Source: a bacterium (GTDB lineage Bacteria; UBP18; UBA7526). Taken from it: a stretch of 24,159 nucleotides of DNA. The stretch's first letter is position 1. Every line of letters starts with the position of its first letter. Below, piece by piece: positions 15,984 to 21,480 of this stretch. Position numbers and translations under genes: made by a program. Location: assembly GCA_030619985.1 (NCBI GenBank), contig JAUXAI010000012.1, positions 1-24,159 on the forward strand. Direction: 5' to 3'. Under the pieces are notes generated by a model. It did not search any database. It was not told the origin of the DNA and was given only the letters and a program-made list of their open reading frames with translations.

Positions 15984-16853
15984 ATGAAGAAAGGAAAGAA
16001 AAAAAGGAAGGTAGCGCTCATCGTGGGAATAGTTGCGGGAGGAATTATTTTTCTCATTCTGCTTGTGGAGATAGTCGTCCTCTCAGTATTCCTGGCACGG
16101 AAGGCAGAGCTTGGGGTGGGGAATGTAGCCATCATTGACATCAAAGGGCCCATCTATACTTCAAGAGGGATAATTGAAAAGATTCATAAATATAAAAAGA
16201 ATCGCAGGGTCAAGGCCTTAGTCATCAGGATTGAAACCCCGGGTGGGGGAGTGGCTGCCTGCCAGGAGATTTATGAGGAGTTGAACAAGGTCAGGGAGAA
16301 GAAGAAAGTAGTGGTCTCCATGGGTGGGGTGGCAGCCTCTGGGGGATACTATATCGCCTGTGCTGCAGATAAGATCATCGCCAATCCAGGAACAGTAACT
16401 GGTTCCATCGGAGTGGCCATGCACATCTCAAATCTGGAGGAACTATTTAAGAAAGTGGGACTGAAGTTTGAGGTGATAAAGAGTGGCGCCCATAAGGACA
16501 TTGGCTCACCTTCCAGGGCTATGACCCCCAGGGAAAGAGCTCTCCTGCAGAGAGTAATAAACGACGTTCATAATCAGTTCATCGAGGTCATTGCAAAAGA
16601 GAGGAATTTAGATAAACGAAAGGTGCGCTCTTTAGCAGATGGAAGGATCTTTACTGGGAAGCAAGCCAAGAAATTGGGCCTGGTAGATGAGTTAGGTAAC
16701 CTGGATGACGCCATAAAGATAGCCGGAGAACTGGCCAAGATAAAGGGTGAACCGAAGGTCATCAGGGAGAAAGAGAAAAGGAGGCTCACCATCTTCGATC
16801 TCATCCGCCCCCGAGATAGGGGCAATTTCTCTTTGGAATACATCTTTGAATAA
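15984..16853 (+). CDS. sppA: Signal peptide peptidase SppA (short form)
   Basis: Membrane-bound serine protease of the S49 family that degrades released signal peptides. A positively charged N-terminus (KKGKKKRK) is followed by one membrane segment (about 10-38). The catalytic pair is Ser119 in GGVAASGGYYIACAADKI and Lys171 in KSGAHKDIGSP; the 52-residue spacing equals that of the Bacillus short-form enzyme. The TPGGGV loop near 85 and VTGSIGV near 138-144 are also typical. At 289 residues there is no duplicated N-terminal domain of the E. coli type. AGGAGG just upstream of the ATG is a strong ribosome binding site. It closes the operon with the exchanger. Confidence 0.94.
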   Translation: MKKGKKKRKVALIVGIVAGGIIFLILLVEIVVLSVFLARKAELGVGNVAIIDIKGPIYTSRGIIEKIHKYKKNRRVKALVIRIETPGGGVAACQEIYEELNKVREKKKVVVSMGGVAASGGYYIACAADKIIANPGTVTGSIGVAMHISNLEELFKKVGLKFEVIKSGAHKDIGSPSRAMTPRERALLQRVINDVHNQFIEVIAKERNLDKRKVRSLADGRIFTGKQAKKLGLVDELGNLDDAIKIAGELAKIKGEPKVIREKEKRRLTIFDLIRPRDRGNFSLEYIFE

Positions 16854-16870
16854 TAAATATAAAGTTGGTA

Positions 16871-17036
16871 AGTTAACAAGTTAACAAGTTGATTAGTTGA
16901 TAAGAAGTCATTCGGTTATGGTTAAGGTTAGGTTGTTAGTTTAGTCGTTGGGTTAAGTAGTTGGTCTTTAAAACTCCTTAACCTTTACCGAACTACCAAA
17001 CCCACTACCTTGCCCTAACCCAACTACCAATGACTT
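16871..17036. repeat. Repeat block: inverted copy of the AACTTGTTAACTT family plus a large imperfect palindrome
   Basis: Bases 16871-16902 (AGTTAACAAGTTAACAAGTT and onward) are the opposite-strand form of the 32-bp repeats at 3423-3506. From 16905 to 17036 lies a broken palindrome. AAGTCATT (16905-16912) pairs with AATGACTT (17029-17036), and GGTTAAG (16951-16957) with CTTAACC (16977-16983). The left arm is GT-rich and the right arm AC-rich throughout. Nothing coding is seen. Confidence 0.7.
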
Positions 17037-17091
17037 CAAACATTGGACATAGGACTTTGGACAATTACTCTCTTTATTTTGCGGAAAGAAG

Positions 17092-17952
17092 ATGAAAGCT
17101 TTTATACTGGCCGCGGGACTGGGAACCAGACTGCGGCCTTTAACATTTAAGAAACCAAAACCATTGATTGAAATCAATGGCCGACCGATCATAGACTATG
17201 TCTTAGAATGGTTAGTTAATCAAGGAATAAAAGAGGTCATTATCAATCTTCATTATATGCCGGATATGATTAAGAGATATCTCGGAGCATTGGAATTTGT
17301 TAAAATTCCCATGCGGATTAGGGGGTCTGGGGGAAAGAATCTGCTTCCCCCCAGGGGGGTGACAGGGAGGCAAGGCATGACTTTGCCGACCGCCAGAGGG
17401 GTGAAACCCCCATGGAAGTATCCCCGAAGGGGATATCTTAGGGAAGGGGAGTTTGGTCTAAAGATTACCTATTCCTACGAGAAGAATATTCTGGGTACCG
17501 CTGGGGCCTTAAAGAAGAAAAAAAAAGAATTAAAGGAAACCTTCCTGGTTGCTGCCTGTGATTCCTTAACCAATATAGATATTAAAAAAGCTCTTGCTTT
17601 CCATAAAAATAAGAAGGCCCTGGCCACCATGATCTTAAAGAAAATCAAAAACCTTGAAGAGTATGGAATCATTGGATTAGATAACCAAGGAAGGGTCTGC
17701 CAGTTTTTAAATAAATATAAAAGCAAAGAACCAGCGACTAAAGCGGCTCATACCGGGATCGCTATTTTAGAGCCAAGGATCCTGAAGTATATCCCGTCTA
17801 ATAAATTCTATGGCTTGGAAAAGGTATATCTCCAGATGCTTGAGAAGGGAGATCCCCTCTTCGGATACCTGGCAGGGGAGTTCTGGCAGGAGGTGGGAAG
17901 CCTGAAAGGCCTCGAAGAAGCCTCAAAAATCGCCTCTAAGGGCCTTTTTTAA
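17092..17952 (+). CDS. Sugar-phosphate nucleotidyltransferase with in-frame insertion
   Basis: Member of the NTP_transferase family that makes activated sugars (NDP-sugar) from sugar-1-phosphates for envelope or polysaccharide synthesis. MKAFILAAGLGTRLRPLTFKKPKPLIEINGRPIIDYVLEWL is the nucleotide-binding start, followed by EVIINLHYMPDMIKRYLG, SYEKNILGTAGAL and VAACDSLTNIDI, where the metal-binding Asp lies. The substrate cannot be fixed; mannose-1-phosphate guanylyltransferase and MurNAc-1-phosphate uridylyltransferase relatives look alike. Relatives normally pass from YLG directly to a short FGLKITYSYE strand. Here about 50 residues (66-119) intervene, arginine-, glycine- and proline-rich, encoded by a palindrome-rich DNA segment without stops. 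The insert sits between the HYMPDMI helix and the SYEK strand, where a surface loop could tolerate it. The frame after it is normal. Confidence 0.87.
   Translation: MKAFILAAGLGTRLRPLTFKKPKPLIEINGRPIIDYVLEWLVNQGIKEVIINLHYMPDMIKRYLGALEFVKIPMRIRGSGGKNLLPPRGVTGRQGMTLPTARGVKPPWKYPRRGYLREGEFGLKITYSYEKNILGTAGALKKKKKELKETFLVAACDSLTNIDIKKALAFHKNKKALATMILKKIKNLEEYGIIGLDNQGRVCQFLNKYKSKEPATKAAHTGIAILEPRILKYIPSNKFYGLEKVYLQMLEKGDPLFGYLAGEFWQEVGSLKGLEEASKIASKGLF
17321..17435 (+). repeat. Multi-hairpin palindromic element inserted in the nucleotidyltransferase gene
   Basis: Four consecutive hairpins can be drawn. CTGGGGGAAAG (17327-17337) pairs with CTTCCCCCCAG (17344-17354), with one mismatch. GGCAA (17369-17373) pairs with TTGCC (17383-17387). 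GGGG (17398-17401) pairs with CCCC (17407-17410) around TGAAA. TATCCCC (17419-17425) pairs with GGGGATA (17429-17435) around GAA. The stretch is much richer in G and C than the surrounding gene. Exact boundaries are uncertain, and the inserted coding stretch may span 17287-17449. Confidence 0.75.
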
Positions 17953-17976
17953 GAATACCAATGGTTTGATATGGGC
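17928..17976. repeat. 49-bp direct repeat, copy A (gene 3' end)
   Basis: This copy covers the last codons and stop of the nucleotidyltransferase and 24 bases beyond. It matches 18601-18649 at 40 of 49 positions without gaps by hand alignment. Mismatches are concentrated at the stop codon region, and AAGGGCCTTTT and ATGGTTTG are identical in both. Confidence 0.75.
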
Positions 17977-18600
17977 TAAATGGCTGTTTTGGCCTAATTA
18001 ATCAGCGAACAAGCATTTTAAGATGCCGAATATCTATATAAAAGGATGGGTCGGCATTTTTTATTGCCCTTAAAAATGATTTAAATAGCCTAATTGCTAT
18101 CTTCTCTACGATATTTAGCTATAAAAATGGGTATTACAATAGGGAAATGATAAAATCCTAAAATGCGGAGAGATCAAGTAGTTACGTTATTTAACTTGAG
18201 AAATCACTTGAAGAAAAATAGCCTCAGAGAAAGGAAATTATAAACCCTTATATTACGCTTATTTCTGCTCATTTTATGCTTATTGTGATACTGTGAAGTT
18301 ACCATAACATATCTTATGGGATGTAGTGCGACATTCCCCAAAATAGCCCCTTTTCGAGAATAATCCCCTACCAGTACTAAGAATTCTAAAGAATAAGAAC
18401 CCGCTAAGCCCTCGTAATGATTAGACTTAGCGGAAATATCGCTATCTATGCTCGTTACCCGCTATTCGTAACTCGCCACTGATAATCTTCGAATACCCCC
18501 CCATTAAAATCACATTTTTTCTTATTGACCCCTGCTCACTATTAAATACCCCTTTTTTGAGGCATGGCCAGGGTATTAATATCGTCGTGGGACGCACGAG
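17977..18600. other. AT-rich non-coding region between direct repeats
   Basis: I see no convincing gene in this roughly 620-bp stretch on either strand. It is visibly more AT-rich than its neighbours. It holds several hairpins: ATGCCGA/TCGGCAT (18023-18057), a perfect 8-bp CCGCTAAG/CTTAGCGG (18401-18433) and ATTAAATACCC/GGGTATTAAT with one bulge (18541-18580). Being bracketed by copies of the upstream gene's 3' end, it may be an inserted, decayed element, or it may encode an RNA that I cannot recognise. Confidence 0.5.
18023..18063 (+). terminator. Possible intrinsic terminator downstream of the nucleotidyltransferase
   Basis: ATGCCGA (18023-18029) pairs with TCGGCAT (18051-18057), followed at once by a run of six T on the + strand. 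The 21-base loop is long, so efficiency is doubtful, but position and polarity suit the end of the rightward operon. Confidence 0.45.
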
Positions 18601-18649
18601 AATCGCTTCTAAGGGCCTTTTCCCAATATACCTATGGTTTGGTATGGCC
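18601..18649. repeat. 49-bp direct repeat, copy B
   Basis: Second copy of the nucleotidyltransferase 3'-end sequence, 673 bases downstream of copy A. It is not in an open gene. The bases equivalent to the stop codon differ (TCCC in place of TTTA). Confidence 0.75.
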
Positions 18650-18723
18650 GAATTTGAGGATCCCGGGCTTTTCTATGTCAAAATTGCTAAAATGAGCTAA
18701 AAATAACCTGCCAATCCTCTATC

Positions 18724-18757
18724 AAACAAAAAAGCAGGGTTTAAAACTCCCCTGCTT
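18724..18757 (-). terminator. Intrinsic terminator of the HTH gene
   Basis: Read on the minus strand, AAGCAGGG (18757-18750) pairs perfectly with CCCTGCTT (18739-18732) around a 10-base loop, followed by a T-rich tail (TTTTTTGTTT, part of it in the stem end). It lies about 40 bases past the stop of the small HTH gene. Confidence 0.8.
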
Positions 18758-18795
18758 ACTTATAATCTACAAATGACTATTAGTTAAATAGTTTC

Positions 18796-18990
18796 CTACG
18801 CTGTCTTTTTCCCATCAAGATATTTTTTTATCTCTTTTAACTGTTCCTTACTGGGCTGGGCTTTACCACTTAGCCAGCGCTCAACCGTTTTGCGGCTTAT
18901 GTTCAATCGCTTTGCCAAGTCGCTGATCTTATAATCAACATATAGATAAATCTTATGAAGTTCTCTAAACTCCTCAATTTCCTTTGCCAT
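18796..18990 (-). CDS. Small helix-turn-helix protein
   Basis: A 64-residue protein that is essentially one DNA-binding domain. The helix-turn-helix is YKISDLAKRLNISRKTVERWLSGKAQPSKEQLKEIKKYL, with an XRE-like recognition helix (SRKTVERWLSG). The N-terminal 19 residues form another helix, and there is no sensor or dimerisation domain. It starts at ATG with AGGA a few bases upstream. A plausible promoter lies at 19008-19041 and an intrinsic terminator at 18724-18757, so it appears to be a stand-alone transcription unit. It lies just outside the direct repeats that flank the AT-rich region, so it may be a regulator left from a mobile island. Targets are unknown; autoregulation of the upstream promoter would be usual for such proteins. 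Confidence 0.75.
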   Translation of the reverse strand: MAKEIEEFRELHKIYLYVDYKISDLAKRLNISRKTVERWLSGKAQPSKEQLKEIKKYLDGKKTA

Positions 18991-19007
18991 GAATCCTAAC
19001 CTGCCTG

Positions 19008-19041
19008 ATTATATTCTACCATATTCCCTTAATAGGCGCAA
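19008..19041 (-). promoter_or_regulatory. Probable promoter of the HTH gene
   Basis: On the minus strand TTGCGC (19041-19036) is followed after 17 bases by TAGAAT (19018-19013), which runs into an alternative -10, TATAAT (19013-19008). The start codon is at 18990. Spacing is ideal for TAGAAT; the -35 is only a partial match. Confidence 0.5.
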
Positions 19042-19091
19042 ATTTTATTTCCTTACTTCTTCACCTTTCTTCCCTATTATTCTTCCATTTC

Positions 19092-19123
19092 TTGCTTCCA
19101 AATTCTTAAGAATTTGGAAGCAA
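19092..19123. repeat. 32-bp perfect palindrome
   Basis: The arm TTGCTTCCAAATTCTT (19092-19107) is exactly reverse-complementary to 19108-19123, with no central spacer, and a run of A follows on the + strand. It lies between the membrane-protein gene and the HTH gene. On the minus strand the T run precedes the stem, so it is not a standard terminator for either gene. Confidence 0.85.
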
Positions 19124-19140
19124 AAAAAAGGAGAAAGGAA

Positions 19141-19539
19141 TTATTTGATTTCTCTATGGCAAAGGATTAGAGAAATGAGCATGGCTAGGCCAAAGGGTAG
19201 GGTGTAGATAAGGGAATGCATCCAGTCCTGAGGAGTGAAAATAGGAATTAAGATGGCCATGACTAACATATAGAAGGTGGGAATGAAGGCCAGTCCCCAA
19301 ACCCTCCTCTCTCCCCTCTTGAGTCCCTTAGAGATACATATTGCTAAGACACCATTTGCTCCAAAACCCAGGAGGAAGAGGTACTCTATCAAAAATATTC
19401 TATTCCGCATGTAGGGTTCTATATCCTCTGTTACCCTGAGGAGTCTGGGAATGAAATCCTGAATCTGTCCCATCACGCCAATAAGCATCATTATTCCGCT
19501 AACAAAAAAGATCCAGCCGGCTATTTTCTTTCTGTCCAC
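19141..19539 (-). CDS. Small hypothetical membrane protein
   Basis: I do not recognise a family. The 132-residue product has four likely membrane segments: IAGWIFFVSGIMMLIGVM near the start, IFLIEYLFLLGFGANGVLAI around 50-70, VWGLAFIPTFYMLVMAILIPIF around 82-103, and LIYTLPFGLAMLISLIL near the C-terminus. Charged loops lie between them and the tail ends CHREIK. The frame uses a GTG start with no well-spaced ribosome binding site, so the true start could be a little downstream. It lies between a repeat-rich gap and a perfect palindrome. Frame length and the regular hydrophobic pattern argue that it is real, but the function is unknown. Confidence 0.6.
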   Translation of the reverse strand: MDRKKIAGWIFFVSGIMMLIGVMGQIQDFIPRLLRVTEDIEPYMRNRIFLIEYLFLLGFGANGVLAICISKGLKRGERRVWGLAFIPTFYMLVMAILIPIFTPQDWMHSLIYTLPFGLAMLISLILCHREIK

Positions 19540-19612
19540 CTTATATTCCCTTCTTGCTTAATTTTGGTCGGCTTTAAAAAAGAAAGGCCACCGCAATTTT
19601 ACGATGGGTCAA

Positions 19613-19725
19613 AATAAGAAAGCCTTTCGCTATCGCTCAAGAACCTTGTCTCTTCGCTTTGCTCAGAAATAAGAAAGCCCCCGATTTCATCGGAGAACCT
19701 TGTTTTTTCACTTCGTTCAAAAATA
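19613..19725 (-). repeat. Two tandem copies of a 55-58-bp repeat
   Basis: Both copies (19613-19667 and 19668-19725) begin on the + strand with AATAAGAAAGCC, pass through a variable short palindromic segment (CCGATTTCATCGG in the second copy), then share GAACCTTGT and a CTTCG(C/T)T block, ending TCAGAAAT or TCAAAAAT. A third copy seems to start at 19723. A single related copy lies at 13288-13307 in the other orientation. Confidence 0.75.
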
Positions 19726-19729
19726 GTTT

Positions 19730-20377
19730 TCAACATCTATTCGCTATCTCTTGGGCATTTTTGAAGAGGGCTTTTATCTCCTTCTCAGAAAGCCCGGCGG
19801 CCTTGGCTACCTTTATCGCCTCTTCCTTGGTTATTAGGTCAGTGTAGTAATGGGCATCAGTACAGAGGATTAGTTTGGCTCCGGTCTCTCTCGCCATCTT
19901 TGTCACATGGCCATTGGCCAGGGAGTGGCCCTTTCTTGTGGATAGTTCTAAGTATATCCCCTTCTTCGCTGCTAAGAGAGCATCCTCTTTTGTGATGTGG
20001 CCTGGATGGGTGAGGATATCGATATCACTCTCCAAGGCAGTGCGGTTCGTTCCCGGCTCCACCGGCTCGACAATGGTCTCTCCATGAACCAGAACTAACT
20101 TCGCTCCTAATTCCCTGGCCTCCTTTACTAAAGAAGGAATGAGCTTTGGGGGAACATGGCTTATCTCAATTCCCGGAATGGCCTTTATCTTCTTATTCAC
20201 TTTATTGAGATCATTACAGACCTTTACCACCCGGGGAATGATGAAATCTATGTTGGATGAATCGGCATGATCGGTGATGGCGATGGCCCGATATCCCTTT
20301 ATCTCTGCCCGATGGATGAGTTCTGAGGGAATTAATGCTCCATCACTAAATAGGGTATGGGTGTGAAGATCGATCAT
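19730..20377 (-). CDS. PHP-domain phosphoesterase-like protein
   Basis: Metal-dependent hydrolase of the PHP (polymerase and histidinol phosphatase) superfamily, closest in look to short YcdX- or histidinol-phosphatase-like proteins. The metal motifs are visible: MIDLHTHTLFSDG (His5, His7), AIAITDHADSS, PGIEISH, LVHGET, ILTHPGH and LCTDAHY. The start is the ATG at 20377, preceded by AGGAG at the right spacing, giving 215 residues. The open frame continues further upstream, but that part is the antisense-like reading of the tRNA-Arg gene in the same strand and is not protein. It lies downstream of apt and tRNA-Arg on the minus strand. The substrate cannot be assigned. Confidence 0.88.
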   Translation of the reverse strand: MIDLHTHTLFSDGALIPSELIHRAEIKGYRAIAITDHADSSNIDFIIPRVVKVCNDLNKVNKKIKAIPGIEISHVPPKLIPSLVKEARELGAKLVLVHGETIVEPVEPGTNRTALESDIDILTHPGHITKEDALLAAKKGIYLELSTRKGHSLANGHVTKMARETGAKLILCTDAHYYTDLITKEEAIKVAKAAGLSEKEIKALFKNAQEIANRC

Positions 20378-20414
20378 ATTATCTCCTAGCGCCCCCGGCA
20401 GGATTTTCACCCCG

Positions 20415-20436
20415 CCCTGAACCGTCTGGTACAGGG
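20415..20436 (-). other. Hairpin between tRNA-Arg and the PHP gene
   Basis: CCCTG-A-ACC and GGT-A-CAGGG pair with one mismatch around a GTCT loop. It abuts the left GGTGCGGGG-family repeat. There is no T run on the minus strand, so it could be an RNA processing or leader structure rather than a terminator. Confidence 0.45.
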
Positions 20437-20447
20437 CCCCGCACCAT
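20436..20447. repeat. GGTGCGGGG-family inverted repeat, left of tRNA-Arg
   Basis: GCCCCGCACCAT here is the exact reverse complement of ATGGTGCGGGGC at 20542-20553. The pair brackets the tRNA-Arg gene at a distance of about 10 bases on each side. Confidence 0.8.
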
Positions 20448-20458
20448 ATTTCATTCCG

Positions 20459-20532
20459 CCTCCCCGGAGCGATTCGAACGCTCGACCTTCCCCTTAGGAG
20501 GGGGACGCTCTGTCCAGCTGAGCTACGGGGAG
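20459..20532 (-). tRNA. tRNA-Arg (anticodon CCT)
   Basis: Cloverleaf read from the minus strand: acceptor CTCCCCG/CGGGGAG, D-arm GCTC/GAGC, anticodon stem TCCCC/GGGGA with loop CTCCTAA (anticodon CCT, reading AGG codons), variable AGGTC, and T-arm GAGCG/CGCTC with TTCGAAT. The discriminator is G. CCA is not encoded, so the CCA-adding enzyme would be needed. The gene lies between apt and the PHP gene. I see no clear own promoter; read-through from apt is possible. Confidence 0.96.
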
Positions 20533-20541
20533 ATATTGATA

Positions 20542-20553
20542 ATGGTGCGGGGC
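20542..20553. repeat. GGTGCGGGG-family inverted repeat, right of tRNA-Arg
   Basis: ATGGTGCGGGGC, partner of 20436-20447. Bases 20567-20640 beyond it are low-complexity direct repeats (CAAAATGCAAAATGAAAAAT, then TTACTTCTTACTTTTTACTT) reaching the apt stop. Confidence 0.8.
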
Positions 20554-20622
20554 GGGCCTTATTGAAATTCAAAATGCAAAATGAAAAATTTAAAATGATT
20601 ATTGTTACTTCTTACTTTTTAC

Positions 20623-21138
20623 TTAATACTGGATGAGAGAGAAGACTTTATAGGGCTTTAATTTCTCTCGACCTTTCAAGAAGGTAAGTTCAATTAAGAA
20701 GGTGGTCTCTACGATCTCTCCTTTCAATTTCTCAACGAGATTGATAGCTGCCTTGACCGTTCCTCCAGTAGCTAAGAGGTCATCAGCAATGAGCACCTTA
20801 TCTCCAGGCTTTATGGCATCGATGTGGACCTCTAAAGCATCCTTCCCATATTCTAATTCATACTCTGCCCTGTGTGTCTTATAGGGAAGTTTTCCTGCCT
20901 TTCTAATGGGAATGACCCCGGCCTTTAATTTATAGGCCAGAGCAGCGCCCATAATGAATCCCCTGGCCTCTACTCCCACAACGACGTCTATCTTCTTGTT
21001 CTTGTAGCGGGCGGCCATGAGATCGATGACCCTTCTGAAGGATGGCCCGTCCTTTAGTAAAGTAGTGATATCCTTAAAGACCACTCCCTTCTTGGGAAAG
21101 TCTTTGATATCCCTTATCAATTTCTTTGCTTTTTTCAC
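20623..21138 (-). CDS. apt: Adenine phosphoribosyltransferase
   Basis: Purine salvage enzyme making AMP from adenine and PRPP in the cytosol. [25 protein letters not shown] is the typical N-terminus. [19 protein letters not shown] is the adenine/phosphate region, and [21 protein letters not shown] is the PRPP-binding loop. At 171 residues it is standard. The start is GTG at 21138, inside the last bases of an inverted repeat (AAGGTGCGGGGT); GGAAGG in the repeat edge is the only ribosome binding candidate. A 37-codon frame upstream ends in a TGA that overlaps this GTG (GTGA), so coupled translation is possible. A TTG eight codons or so downstream is a weaker alternative start. Confidence 0.95.
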   Translation of the reverse strand: MKKAKKLIRDIKDFPKKGVVFKDITTLLKDGPSFRRVIDLMAARYKNKKIDVVVGVEARGFIMGAALAYKLKAGVIPIRKAGKLPYKTHRAEYELEYGKDALEVHIDAIKPGDKVLIADDLLATGGTVKAAINLVEKLKGEIVETTFLIELTFLKGREKLKPYKVFSLIQY

Positions 21139-21248
21139 CCCGCACCTTCCTTAATAAGATTTTGTATTCTACTCAGTAAGACGAATAGAGATCTTCTCAT
21201 TCCTTTATTTTCAGAATTTTCAGATATAATAGAAGGTGCGGGGTTCAT
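21135..21248 (-). CDS. Possible 37-codon ORF coupled to apt
   Basis: Read on the minus strand, ATG at 21248 follows GGGAGGAATAG, a strong and well-spaced ribosome binding site. The frame runs through the whole inverted-repeat unit to a TGA at 21135, overlapping the apt GTG by four bases. The peptide begins [16 protein letters not shown], continues [18 protein letters not shown] and ends GAG. The ends are encoded by the repeat arms (AACCCCGCACC and AAGGTGCGGGG). The middle could form an amphipathic helix. No family is recognised. It may be a leader peptide, a repeat-borne ORF or coincidence. Confidence 0.4.
   Translation of the reverse strand: MNPAPSIISENSENKGMRRSLFVLLSRIQNLIKEGAG
21137..21244. 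repeat. 108-bp unit with 12-bp terminal inverted repeats
   Basis: ACCCCGCACCTT (21137-21148) and AAGGTGCGGGGT (21233-21244) are perfect inverted repeats enclosing 84 bases of AT-rich DNA. The unit has the shape of a miniature inverted-repeat element and covers the start of apt. Confidence 0.8.
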
Positions 21249-21331
21249 CTATTCCTCCCTTGCAACCGCCAAAACGCAAAAATAATTTGGCGTCTTCGTC
21301 TTAAATTTTAGCGATTTGACGTTTAGCGGTT
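21249..21331 (-). repeat. Dispersed repeat with AACCGC/GCGGTT ends
   Basis: AACCGCCAAAACG (21264-21276) is matched by CGTTTAGCGGTT (21320-21331), and inside, CGCCAAA (21267-21273) pairs with TTTGGCG (21286-21292). On the minus strand it ends GCGGTTGCAAGGGAGGAA, as does the repeat at the scpB 3' end. It begins two bases after the tRNA-Gly CCA end. Confidence 0.6.
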
Positions 21332-21332
21332 C

Positions 21333-21406
21333 TGGAGCGGGTGAAGGGAATCGAACCCTCGCATTCAGCTTGGGAAGCTGATATTCTACCATTGAATCAC
21401 ACCCGC
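21333..21406 (-). tRNA. tRNA-Gly (anticodon CCC), CCA encoded
   Basis: Minus-strand cloverleaf: acceptor GCGGGTG/CACCCGC, D-arm ATTC/GAAT with loop AATGGTA, anticodon stem TCAGC/GCTGA with loop TTCCCAA (anticodon CCC, reading GGG), and T-arm GAGGG/CCCTT with TTCGATT (first pair G-T). The discriminator T and CCA follow in the DNA (21336-21333). A consensus promoter lies about 45-75 bases upstream, with a partial 5' tRNA-Gly copy and repeat arm between promoter and gene. Confidence 0.96.
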
Positions 21407-21421
21407 CTTAAAGGTGCGGGG

Positions 21422-21441
21422 TACCATTGAATCACGTCCGC
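21422..21441 (-). pseudogene. 5' remnant of a tRNA-Gly gene
   Basis: The minus strand reads GCGGACGTGATTCAATGGTA, matching the first 20 bases of the intact tRNA-Gly (GCGGGTGTGATTCAATGGTA) except at two acceptor positions. It then breaks off in the repeat arm. No D-arm 3' side, anticodon or T-arm follows. It may derive from a second glycine isoacceptor. Confidence 0.75.
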
Positions 21442-21451
21442 CCAATAAAAT

Positions 21452-21480
21452 ATTATACTTCAATAGGCAAAAAAAGTCAA
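21452..21480 (-). promoter_or_regulatory. Sigma-70 promoter for tRNA-Gly
   Basis: On the minus strand TTGACT (21480-21475) and TATAAT (21457-21452) are separated by exactly 17 bases. The expected transcription start is near 21445-21441, at the 5' end of the tRNA remnant. The first base of the -35 box belongs to the inverted-repeat arm. Confidence 0.85.

Noticed and set aside
17515-17523. A-run in the nucleotidyltransferase as a frameshift site
   Set aside because: The frame is consistent with the family on both sides, so no frameshift is needed to explain the protein.
19092-19123. Intrinsic terminator for the membrane-protein gene
   Set aside because: On the minus strand the T run precedes rather than follows the stem.
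20378-20572. N-terminal extension of the PHP protein by 65 residues
   Set aside because: The extension reads through the tRNA-Arg gene and its repeats; the ATG at 20377 has a proper AGGAG and starts directly at the metal motif.
21225-21230. TATAAT on the + strand inside the 108-bp repeat as a promoter
   Set aside because: No acceptable -35 at the right distance and no + strand gene downstream.
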